Shown in pieces: positions 7,843-15,543 of a stretch of DNA of 20,663 bases. The notes below the pieces were generated by a model. It saw only the letters and a list, made by a program, of their open reading frames with translations. It was not told where the DNA came from and made no database searches. The first letter of the stretch is position 1. Every line of letters starts with the position of its first letter. The position numbers were made by a program, and so were the translations under genes. This DNA comes from a virus. The stretch covers positions 1 to 20,663 of IMG/VR virus record IMGVR_UViG_3300042482_001670. One strand, written 5' to 3'.

Positions 7843-9642
7843 TTATGACATTAGCTTACTAAAAGAATTATAAAAGCTTCCTTCCTTTGTTTTCCCGTCG
7901 TTTTCTTTGTCGTCTAATTTAGATTCTATTAATTTTCTATACCCTTCATCCATTCGATCGTACAGGTCACCTATTAGGTCATAAAAAGCAGTTGTTTCAA
8001 AAAGAGAAGATAAACTAACTAATGTCATGGCAACATCGTCGTGTCCAGATTGTGAAGAATAGGTTCCGCTGCTGTTTAAGCCAAAAGAAAAAAGTTCAGG
8101 AATAGTCCATGCTTTTTCGTTCACAATAACCCGGTTTTGTCTAAATAAAGATCTTAACATTTCACAATATTTCATTTTGTTCTTCTCGTTGTACTTGATG
8201 CCAGGTTTTGCAGTTCTTGCAGACTCTGTATGTTTGGTGTGTAAAAACATATCCAAAGAAATCTCGTCGTTTGAAATCAATTTGTCCAATAGAAGTTCTC
8301 CCCTGAAATTCATCTCTAAAATGATAGTTAATCTTTCTTTGTTGAATATATTTAAAATTAAAGCCTCCAACATTTTTTTGATGTCCTCGATTTGAATTCC
8401 ATTATCTCTAAAAACTCCAACCTGAAGTAAACCAAAAAAGTCCGCTTCGTCCTTATAGTCATCGATAGTTTCGATTAATTTTTTGGGTAAAGGAACAACT
8501 CTAAAAATATTTATGACCGTAAAATCGCCTCTTCCACCCCCAGCAAGATCCACAGAAAAAACAAAATTTTTATCCTCTAAAGATGCTGAATCTAAAGAAA
8601 ATTTTGGGTGCCATCTGAAATTCTCGTAAACAACACCCAAATCGCTCAAAACATCTATCTCCCTCCACACATATTCAGATTCGTTTGATTTGATTTTTTT
8701 TAGCTCATTTGATCCTAACAACAAAGAGGTTGAACTGAGAAATTGATTGCCGTATTCCTGATTGAAAAGTTCCTCACTACCTAGGTTGGCAATTTCTTGT
8801 CTTTTCCATTCTTCATCCCTGCCCGGAACCTGCCACCAGTCCACCCGAACAGGATTGAACGAATTTTCCCCAGTGAGAGCGCCTTGATAAATCTCATAAA
8901 ATTTATTCATGCCGTTAGGTGTAGAAGTGATAATAATTCTTGACACCTTTGAAGATGAAACTGTAGGATAGGAAGAACGAAAGAAAGACTCGATAAAATT
9001 GGGATGAATATGAGCAAACTCATCCATGTACAAAAAGTGAATTGTAAAACCAATTGCCGTTGTTTTCGTGGTGGTCTTAGCTATCGCCCTACACCCATTA
9101 TCGAATTTCATGGACATAACGTTATTAACAATCATCCCCGGCTTTAAGAACCAGGGCAAACCTTTCACGATTGCTTTGATTTTATCCATCAATTCTTCCG
9201 CAGTGGATCCAACGTTAGCCAAAATCATCGCATTTTTATCGTGATTGAAAAGTAGATACCACACTAAAATGATAGAAGATGTGATGGATTTACCCACTTG
9301 ACGCGGTGCAAGAAAAACATTGAATCTATTATTCTGATATTCCCTCAATACAGATTCTTGATAATCTCTTAATTGAATGTATTGAAGCCCCTCATCGGTC
9401 ATTACCTGACAGTACTTTGCAAAGTGTACCACGTCCAAGGCACATTTTTGCATTTCTTGCAATTCCTCTGGTGTATATTCCCAAAGCAAATTAGACCTTT
9501 TTAGAGATGGATCCCCGTCATGAAAAGGGTTTTCGACTGATTTGTAATCCAAACCTTCCTCCTCAACCTTCCTCATAAGGTCATCAACCCTTTTTGTGGA
9601 CCAATAATTGGAATCTAAATAATTATCTTCTTGTTTGCTCAT
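7843..9642 (-). CDS. Terminase large subunit (gp17 family)
   Basis: The DNA packaging motor, 599 residues, close to T4 gp17 (610). It pumps DNA into the prohead with its N-terminal ATPase and cuts concatemers with its C-terminal RNase H-like nuclease. Visible motifs: Walker A APRQVGKS (112-119), Walker B with D207/E208 in LYMDEFA, coupling motif TSTPNG (239-244), first nuclease Asp D365 in VDLAGG, a probable E443 in ILEMNF, and the C-terminal acidic pair D535/D536 in HDDVAM. The ATG at 9642 overlaps the stop of the upstream small-terminase gene by 4 bp (ATGA), so the two are probably translationally coupled. All key residues are present. Confidence 0.96.
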   Translation of the reverse strand: MSKQEDNYLDSNYWSTKRVDDLMRKVEEEGLDYKSVENPFHDGDPSLKRSNLLWEYTPEELQEMQKCALDVVHFAKYCQVMTDEGLQYIQLRDYQESVLREYQNNRFNVFLAPRQVGKSITSSIILVWYLLFNHDKNAMILANVGSTAEELMDKIKAIVKGLPWFLKPGMIVNNVMSMKFDNGCRAIAKTTTKTTAIGFTIHFLYMDEFAHIHPNFIESFFRSSYPTVSSSKVSRIIITSTPNGMNKFYEIYQGALTGENSFNPVRVDWWQVPGRDEEWKRQEIANLGSEELFNQEYGNQFLSSTSLLLGSNELKKIKSNESEYVWREIDVLSDLGVVYENFRWHPKFSLDSASLEDKNFVFSVDLAGGGRGDFTVINIFRVVPLPKKLIETIDDYKDEADFFGLLQVGVFRDNGIQIEDIKKMLEALILNIFNKERLTIILEMNFRGELLLDKLISNDEISLDMFLHTKHTESARTAKPGIKYNEKNKMKYCEMLRSLFRQNRVIVNEKAWTIPELFSFGLNSSGTYSSQSGHDDVAMTLVSLSSLFETTAFYDLIGDLYDRMDEGYRKLIESKLDDKENDGKTKEGSFYNSFSKLMS

Positions 9643-10424
9643 AGGAATAAATCGTCGTCTATTTCAAAAGTACCTTCGCTCTCGATACTTATGTTTTTGG
9701 AAGCATCTTGACTTGCTTTTTGTCTGGCATTAACAACCGCATTTTCATTCACTTCCTCGACTTTTACGTCTTGGATTTCAGCTCCCAAAATGTCCCTCAG
9801 TCCTTCCATTAAACTTTTGGTTCCTCTCACCTTAAGTGCGGAGTTCGTTCCTTGGCTAGAAGGCGAAGAGCTTGGTGAAAAAGAGGTATCAGATTCTTGA
9901 TTTTGCTTCATGGGAACAGATCCAGAAGAAGCCTTCATCTCCAATTCTTTTCTCAAGTTTTTGTAACTGGCTTCAGTTTTTTCTAGATATGTCTGATGAT
10001 CCTTTGACATTTGCATAATCTGGGCTTGCAATTGTGCAAGAACCTCAAACATTCGAGCAGAAGCACTTCCCAAATCAATTTCTTCTACGAGCTTGGTTAT
10101 GGCGTGCTGTGCAGTTTTTATCTGGAGCATCATAGATCCAACGTTCATTGCATCTATTTTCTTCTTATATTCAAGAAATTCGGATTCATCGATTAAATTT
10201 TGGTCCACGTAGAATTTGGCCAAAGATTCTAAAAGATCTCTGGAATCTGTACCGGTAGACTGAATTTGAGCCTGAAAATCCATGATCTCCGTTGTTTTCA
10301 TTCTCGGAAGATTGTCAGTGGTTAAAGATTCAATCTCCAAATTTTCTTCCATCAGGATGGAATCTAAATTTGCCTTGATTCTCTCCTGGACAACCTTCTC
10401 TGGTTTTGGTTTACGTCTTGGCAT
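9639..10424 (-). CDS. Terminase small subunit (gp16-like)
   Basis: A 261-residue protein immediately upstream of and overlapping the large terminase. T4 gp16 is a ring-forming small terminase (164 residues) that recognises DNA and regulates the motor. Here residues 1-20 are very basic (PRRKPKPEK), residues 95-165 are predicted coiled coil (the oligomerising core of gp16-type proteins), a Ser-rich linker follows (165-195), and the C-terminus is acidic, ending DDDLFL. The family is weakly conserved, so the call rests on position, coupling, size and coiled-coil pattern. The ATG at 10424 is 11 bp from the end of the neck-like gene; an in-gene GATATATA box lies 188 nt upstream. Confidence 0.72.
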   Translation of the reverse strand: MPRRKPKPEKVVQERIKANLDSILMEENLEIESLTTDNLPRMKTTEIMDFQAQIQSTGTDSRDLLESLAKFYVDQNLIDESEFLEYKKKIDAMNVGSMMLQIKTAQHAITKLVEEIDLGSASARMFEVLAQLQAQIMQMSKDHQTYLEKTEASYKNLRKELEMKASSGSVPMKQNQESDTSFSPSSSPSSQGTNSALKVRGTKSLMEGLRDILGAEIQDVKVEEVNENAVVNARQKASQDASKNISIESEGTFEIDDDLFL

Positions 10425-10435
10425 AAAAATGGTTT

Positions 10436-12985
10436 TTAACCCTTTCTAGGGATTTTAGGAATTGCCAAAGTTGGTTTGGCATTGTCGATAATATGGGCGA
10501 GCTGAGCATCCCTTACAACGTTCTGATTCAGGACAATCGATTGTTTGTTAATGTCTATCATCGATTTGAAAATTCTGATGTTGGAAAGCAAAACTGGCGA
10601 AGTATATATCCTATAAGCATTGTTGTCTGTTCCATACAAGGGGTTGGCTGGATCTGTAACAATATCTTTGGGCAAATCGAAAGTATATTCCTGTGACAAA
10701 GTTCTAAAATCTTGATGGACCGGAACAAGATTCGAGGATTGTTCTTGTGGGTTATTAACATCATAACTCATCTTCCACATATTGACTCCCAGCTGACGAT
10801 ATTTATTCGAAATATTTACCACCAGGGCATACCATTCACCAATCTCAGGAACAAACTGAAGTTTGGAATTAAAGACAAAATTATTAATATTGATTTGTAT
10901 GCTTCCTTCTTGTAGAAAGTTGGTGTTGTTGGGCTCTTGAGATCCTGAATAGATAAGATCTACTCTGAGTCCTTGTGGTCCTTCGTTAGGGTCCAGATAA
11001 TCCCCGGCAATTAGATTTCTAGCCTGTGCTTTTTGCATTTTAAGTGCCGGAGGATCTAAAGAAAACGGCTTGTTGGGATTAACAACAGAAAATTTAAATT
11101 CATCAATCACAGAAGCCACTTGAAATCCTCCAGAGTGGTTTAAATCAGATTTGACTGCTACATATCCATCTGGATTTCCTTCGTAACCAAGCCACGGGGA
11201 AAGACCATGTTTATAGGGGGTGGTGTTGTAGACAATTCTGGTGGGAGTTACCGTCTCCTGTGCCATGGGGATGGGGGGATAAGGTTTTTTGGTCAGCGAA
11301 TTTTCATTAACATAATTTTTGATAGAAAACCAACACGTGAAAGCTATTTCTCCATCTACCTCGAGCTTAGGTGTGGTAAGATATCTAACACCGTTCCGAT
11401 ATTTGTTTGGCTCGTATACAAATTCTGGATTGGATTGGAAAGCATCATATAAATCGTAGTAATTGTTGAACACAATTGTCCAGTTGTTATTTAAATCATA
11501 ATTTACAATCGGTAGTTTTTCGTACACGTACGATCGGGTGGGATCGGTACCGCGATCGTTCGTGGTCGTGACGTACTGTTGTGGTTTGGTAATAAGTTCC
11601 TCTTGTGCCTCTGTTTCAGCTCCAAATAATTTCTGGGAATTCAAAGCAATCCCATCCAATTCTTCTTTGTAGGCTGGATCCCTAAAGTAAGTGTTAGATT
11701 TTGGATTGTATTTTTTCAATTCTATTTTAAAATAAATTGGTGAATACATGAAATCACGAAAAAGATAGGTGGAATTTATTTCATAAATTCTGTTGGTTAA
11801 AGGAAAATAAAGAATATCTCTTTTACGTGGCTGTGATCCTCGACCAAATAAACTTTCGAAGTACACCTTGTCGATGTGAATCTCGAATGGCTCTTCGAAA
11901 GATATCCCAAACGGATCATAGTTGGGTTTGTTGTCCGGAAATTGGTTTTGAGGTACCATCACCTTAACGCATCTTTCCTCTACCACATCATACAAAGTCC
12001 ACTCTTTGAGAACAACGTCCTTTGATCTGGATTGAGGTTGTACAGAATAATAATTGGTTTCAAAACCAAACATTTTATTAACAATTAAACTCAAATCTTT
12101 GTAAAGGTTAATTGCCTTGTTTATATTGTAAGGGTTGAAAGTAAATGGTCCACATTCGTTGAAAACTACAGGCCGATTGGATTGTTCAGGGGAACATTGT
12201 GGAACTGGATTACGTATGACTAAATTATCTGGTCCTGTAGCCACGTCGGTATTATATGTCAAAGAAAGATCAAATGAAACTATGACAACATTTGGATTTA
12301 TAGGTTCTTCCGATTCCCATGCTATTGAGCCATCTTGGTTGATAATAACAGATGTAAATCTGAACTCTGGATAAAATGGTTTATTCGGATCGAGAGGTAT
12401 TGAAAAAATTTGAGCTTTTTCTCCAGATGAATTAGAATTTTGAATTCCTGTCGTGGCGAAGCCAACATTAGTCCATAGAGACCAGGTTTCTCCATCCACC
12501 GAATATCTAAAATCAACAGCGATTCCGTTTGTAATCGAAGCACTAGAAACAGTATTCAGATCTACTGGATAACCCTCCAGGGCAAAGGCTGCATCTATAG
12601 TCCATCCATCGAAAGAACTCGCATATCTAAAAGGTTGATCGTAAGTTAGAACTCTATAATTTCCAATGTATGTAAAATTTAGAGCAGAGTCTAACTGAGT
12701 TAATCTTTCTATCAACCACTCCTGTGATTCACAAGGAGCGTAATAATAAGTTCCATTGGAAGCTAAAACAGTGTGATATCCGTTACATCCTATCTGAATT
12801 CCTCGGGCTAAAGCAGCTCCAGTTGTTCCATATAAATTATCAGTAGATGTTTCTTGTACCTTTTCGGTGTTCGATAAATTGTCCTGGTACTGATATCTGG
12901 GATCGGTCAGATCCCTTTGATTACCATTCCCGTTATACACAGGAAGTCCTGTAAAAATTGCTTTATTGGGGGGAATGGCTGACAT
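10436..12985 (-). CDS. Large neck-like virion protein with gp14-related segment
   Basis: An 849-residue structural protein. Residues about 365-425 contain IHIDKVYFESLFGR, RKRDILYFPLTNRIYEI and YFKIELKKY, which match the pattern of T4 gp14 neck proteins (a polar loop, then the DLIYFPL-type strand, then an FEI/YEI strand and the FYKLxCELYEY-type strand). Its location directly before gp16 and gp17 is where the neck genes 13-15 sit in T4. It is more than three times the size of T4 gp14 (256). The N-terminal 290 residues look beta-rich and adhesin-like (VDFRYSVDGETWSLWTNV). Residues about 540-820 have a concanavalin/LamG-like pattern (EIAFTCWFSIKNYV, then GEWYALVVNIS, then LSNIRIF). A neck or whisker-collar decoration is plausible. 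The gp14 link and the jelly-roll call need profile searches. Confidence 0.6.
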   Translation of the reverse strand: MSAIPPNKAIFTGLPVYNGNGNQRDLTDPRYQYQDNLSNTEKVQETSTDNLYGTTGAALARGIQIGCNGYHTVLASNGTYYYAPCESQEWLIERLTQLDSALNFTYIGNYRVLTYDQPFRYASSFDGWTIDAAFALEGYPVDLNTVSSASITNGIAVDFRYSVDGETWSLWTNVGFATTGIQNSNSSGEKAQIFSIPLDPNKPFYPEFRFTSVIINQDGSIAWESEEPINPNVVIVSFDLSLTYNTDVATGPDNLVIRNPVPQCSPEQSNRPVVFNECGPFTFNPYNINKAINLYKDLSLIVNKMFGFETNYYSVQPQSRSKDVVLKEWTLYDVVEERCVKVMVPQNQFPDNKPNYDPFGISFEEPFEIHIDKVYFESLFGRGSQPRKRDILYFPLTNRIYEINSTYLFRDFMYSPIYFKIELKKYNPKSNTYFRDPAYKEELDGIALNSQKLFGAETEAQEELITKPQQYVTTTNDRGTDPTRSYVYEKLPIVNYDLNNNWTIVFNNYYDLYDAFQSNPEFVYEPNKYRNGVRYLTTPKLEVDGEIAFTCWFSIKNYVNENSLTKKPYPPIPMAQETVTPTRIVYNTTPYKHGLSPWLGYEGNPDGYVAVKSDLNHSGGFQVASVIDEFKFSVVNPNKPFSLDPPALKMQKAQARNLIAGDYLDPNEGPQGLRVDLIYSGSQEPNNTNFLQEGSIQININNFVFNSKLQFVPEIGEWYALVVNISNKYRQLGVNMWKMSYDVNNPQEQSSNLVPVHQDFRTLSQEYTFDLPKDIVTDPANPLYGTDNNAYRIYTSPVLLSNIRIFKSMIDINKQSIVLNQNVVRDAQLAHIIDNAKPTLAIPKIPRKG
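10613..10620 (-). promoter_or_regulatory. GATATATA box inside the end of the neck-like gene
   Basis: An exact minus-strand GATATATA in the context TAGGATATATACTTC, inside codons for YRIYTSP of the neck-like protein and 188 nt upstream of the small-terminase ATG. It shares GGATATATAC with the box at 13018-13025. It may drive the terminase genes, or may be chance within AT-rich coding sequence. Confidence 0.3.
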
Positions 12986-13017
12986 GATGAGATATAAACA
13001 AAAAAATTGCTTTTGTG

Positions 13018-13025
13018 TATATATC
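13018..13025 (-). promoter_or_regulatory. GATATATA box before the neck-like gene
   Basis: An exact octamer on the minus strand within GTGGTGGATATATACACAAA, 32 nt upstream of the ATG at 12985, in the 67-bp gap after the heptosyltransferase-like gene. The 12-mer GGTGGATATATA is shared with the leader at 16791-16802, which argues for a selected signal. It is the best candidate promoter for the morphogenesis block. Confidence 0.55.
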
Positions 13026-13052
13026 CACCACGGGAAGCAGAGTCAACAGATT

Positions 13053-14234
13053 CTACAAACCTTGCTCTTGTATAAGTAAATTAATTTGTTCAATCACAAG
13101 TTGTGGACTCAGCTTTGTGGTACACTCAAACATTCTTTCTGTATTTTTCAATCTAGGACACCAGTTCCAATCTCCACGATCAAACTTATATTTTACGTCG
13201 TTGAAACACCCGTGACACACATTTCTATTGATAACCCTATAATTCATTCTCGAAAATTCACAGGATGGATCGGAAAACCCAGAAATCATAACCACTGGTT
13301 TTTGCAAAAACCACGCTAGCCAGGAAAGTCCAGAACCAATGCCGATAAAAAAATCTGCTTGATAGATATCGGCCATTCTTTGTAAAATATCTCGGTCCCC
13401 GGTTTTATCTACCACACTCTCTAAAGTGTTGTTTTGTTTGTGAATGACCCGAACTTCATAACCAAGTATTCGAAGGTAATCCACTATTGTCTGCCATCCC
13501 TTTTCGTAGTGCCAGTGTTTGGCATTGGCTGTAGACTCTGTAGCCAAACAAACATATTTTCCGGATTCTCTTGGAGGCAAGCTATACAACCAATTAGGAA
13601 GTTGTGGAGGAAGTAAATCAGTTTTAACATCTATCCCCAGGATATCTCCTGCCACCTGTTGTAAAGAAATAGATCTAGGATCTCTGCGATGACAATTTCT
13701 ATCTTCCTCTTCGTACCAGCCAACACCAAAAACTGCCTTAGCGGAATGATCCCTGTATCCGGGTGGGAAAAATTTAAGTTGTGGAAAAAATTGCGTTAGT
13801 AAAGAATTCCAAAAGGTAGTAACAATAACATCTGCCTGATATTTATTCCGTAAAGCCTCTACCACCGGAACCCAGGCCAAAGTATCTCCTAATGAAGAGG
13901 AATCAATAGAAACCAAAATTTTCTGTTTGTGAAGAGAAGACTCAAAGTCAAAACTCCAGATTTCTTTGGTTCCTTCGTAAACCTCTACTCGCCATGGGGT
14001 AAACCATCTTCTGAAAACCGACGTAAATAATCCAGGACTGGTTTCTGTCTCGAAAACATAATGATTGGTGTTTAGATCTTTGTATTTTATGGTTCTTTTA
14101 GTTTTTGGATTATTTCCAACCATATCAACTTTGGGGCCATAATCAAAACTAAATTTGAAATCAAAAGTGTCTTTGACCCTACACCTAAGGTCTTTTACCA
14201 CATTTTTATAAACATCTATACCTTTATTTTTCAT
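13053..14234 (-). CDS. Autotransporter-type protein O-heptosyltransferase homologue (BAHT/TibC family)
   Basis: A 393-residue GT-B enzyme. Residues 104-129 (ILVSIDSSSLGDTLAWVPVV then EALR) match the glycosyltransferase family 9/heptosyltransferase start. Residues 292-321 (YQADFFIGIGSGLSWLAWFL then QKPVVMISGFS) match the donor-binding half. The hallmark is a C-terminal four-cysteine finger, C340, C343, C359 and C371 (NVCHGC, then FDRGDWNWCPRL, then MFECTTKLSP), like the iron finger of bacterial autotransporter heptosyltransferases such as TibC/Aah. Residues 1-100 form a beta-rich N-terminal domain as in that family. Those enzymes add heptose to serines of beta-helical surface proteins. Here the gene overlaps a GT4 gene by 4 bp and precedes the virion genes, so a tail or fibre protein may be the acceptor (inference). 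Confidence 0.75.
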   Translation of the reverse strand: MKNKGIDVYKNVVKDLRCRVKDTFDFKFSFDYGPKVDMVGNNPKTKRTIKYKDLNTNHYVFETETSPGLFTSVFRRWFTPWRVEVYEGTKEIWSFDFESSLHKQKILVSIDSSSLGDTLAWVPVVEALRNKYQADVIVTTFWNSLLTQFFPQLKFFPPGYRDHSAKAVFGVGWYEEEDRNCHRRDPRSISLQQVAGDILGIDVKTDLLPPQLPNWLYSLPPRESGKYVCLATESTANAKHWHYEKGWQTIVDYLRILGYEVRVIHKQNNTLESVVDKTGDRDILQRMADIYQADFFIGIGSGLSWLAWFLQKPVVMISGFSDPSCEFSRMNYRVINRNVCHGCFNDVKYKFDRGDWNWCPRLKNTERMFECTTKLSPQLVIEQINLLIQEQGL

Positions 14235-15292
14235 GAATTAAAACCTAAAATTTCTTGAATGAGACGAGTGTTGTAAGCTTTTCCTGATTTTTCAACATCT
14301 GAGGAAAAATAATGAACTAGAGGATTGTTATCATAATCATCCATATACGAAGGCAATCTTCTCATCATGATAGGGAGTTTCCATGATAAAGATTCTTTTA
14401 TTACAATGGGATTCAACTCCCAGACTGAATTGAAAACAAACAAATCAGCAGCTTGAAAAAATAAATCAGTATCGGATCTTTCCCCCCAAACTCTACAATT
14501 TTCTGGCACATTTTGAAGGATTGGCTCCCAGTATTCCTGAAAGTTACAGGCGAGATTTCCCACGAAATGAAACTCTATCGGAAGATGTGTCATCTCTCTG
14601 GCGAATTCAATTAATTCTCCTTGGTTTTTTCCTTGTGTGAAAAGACCAACGTTGATAACATGTTTTTTGTCAGGGTCTAAACCCAATAAATTTATAGCTT
14701 TTTCTTTCCCAATACTTTCGAAATTTTCAATTGGATATTCCAACAAGTCCAAATTAAAACCAGAATTTTCGAAAACTTTTAACATCCATTTGTTGACCAT
14801 CACGATTTTATCTGGACACCAAAATTTATCAGATGGTTTGTTGTTTGAAGAATGGCAGGTCTCAAAGATAAACCAGGGTCTATTTGGAACATAAATTTTC
14901 TCACACATCTCGTTACCAAGGAAAAATTCCACAAAATCTTGAAAATGAATAACGTCAGGACACACCCGATGAATAATTTCTAGGAATTCACTCTTGTCTT
15001 CCGAGTCCAATCTGAAGTAATTTTCTCCCAAAAGGTTTTGAATTCTTTCTCTCTGAACTGTGAATTGATCGGAAAGATTGTTATATTCAACACAGAATAT
15101 TTCGGAAAAAGGCAACAGGCACTCAATACATTTATAAAGGTACTGAGGCATCCCTCCGGTGGAGAGATGAGGAGCAACGAAAAGGATCCTGGGTTTGTTA
15201 CCTGAAATTTCTGAAATAGATTGTTCTACGTCGTATAAAGTTTGAGTTAAATTGTATTTTAATTTTCTAAGAGAAAAGGAAGGATCTAACAT
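14231..15292 (-). CDS. GT4-type glycosyltransferase
   Basis: A 353-residue GT-B fold glycosyltransferase of the GT4 type, which moves a sugar from a nucleotide donor. The N-terminal half opens with RILFVAPHLSTGGMPQYL (residues 35-52), whose Gly-rich loop fits the family. Residues 113-117 (DVIHF) and 213-216 (INVG) are core strands, followed by GKNQ with K222. The donor-site motif E-x7-E is E292 to E300 in VWELNPIVIKES, with Asn-Pro in place of the usual Gly-rich stretch. Its stop overlaps the start of the heptosyltransferase homologue (ATGA), implying a coupled pair acting on the same acceptor. The leader (73 bp) is extremely AT-rich with no GATATATA box. Substrate unknown. Confidence 0.8.
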   Translation of the reverse strand: MLDPSFSLRKLKYNLTQTLYDVEQSISEISGNKPRILFVAPHLSTGGMPQYLYKCIECLLPFSEIFCVEYNNLSDQFTVQRERIQNLLGENYFRLDSEDKSEFLEIIHRVCPDVIHFQDFVEFFLGNEMCEKIYVPNRPWFIFETCHSSNNKPSDKFWCPDKIVMVNKWMLKVFENSGFNLDLLEYPIENFESIGKEKAINLLGLDPDKKHVINVGLFTQGKNQGELIEFAREMTHLPIEFHFVGNLACNFQEYWEPILQNVPENCRVWGERSDTDLFFQAADLFVFNSVWELNPIVIKESLSWKLPIMMRRLPSYMDDYDNNPLVHYFSSDVEKSGKAYNTRLIQEILGFNS

Positions 15293-15365
15293 TTAATTTT
15301 TAATTAGAATTCTGTTATTATGAATTAATAAATAAACATTTTTATTGTTTCAAACTTTTTAGTTT

Positions 15366-15539
15366 TTACTCCAATTCTATGTTATTTTCATTTTCAGCTA
15401 TATGCAAATTGTAATTATCAAGATTAATTCTATAAATTGTAAAATTGTCTCTTGGATATATTTCAACAATAGTACCATACAAAGGAACGTCACCTAATGT
15501 TTTTACTCTATCCCCTATTTCAAATTTGTATGTGATCAT
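15366..15539 (-). CDS. Small 57-residue beta-rich protein, unknown function
   Basis: An open frame from ATG 15539 to TAA 15366, starting only 4 bp after the stop of the LamG fibre gene and filling an otherwise empty stretch. The product begins MITYKFEIGDRVKTLGDVPL and continues YGTIVEIYPRDNFTIYRINL, ending in an acidic tail (ENENNIELE). The GDRVKTLGD...GTIVEI pattern resembles small SH3-like or KOW-like beta-barrel proteins that are frequent in phages. No specific function can be assigned. The pattern of alternating hydrophobics, the tight spacing and the absence of other coding in this interval support a real gene. Confidence 0.65.
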   Translation of the reverse strand: MITYKFEIGDRVKTLGDVPLYGTIVEIYPRDNFTIYRINLDNYNLHIAENENNIELE

Positions 15540-15543
15540 TGTT

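Noticed and set aside
15293-15365. Very AT-rich 73-bp gap as an origin or attachment site
   Set aside because: It has no iterons, palindromes or repeat matching elsewhere in the window; it is an ordinary AT-rich leader.
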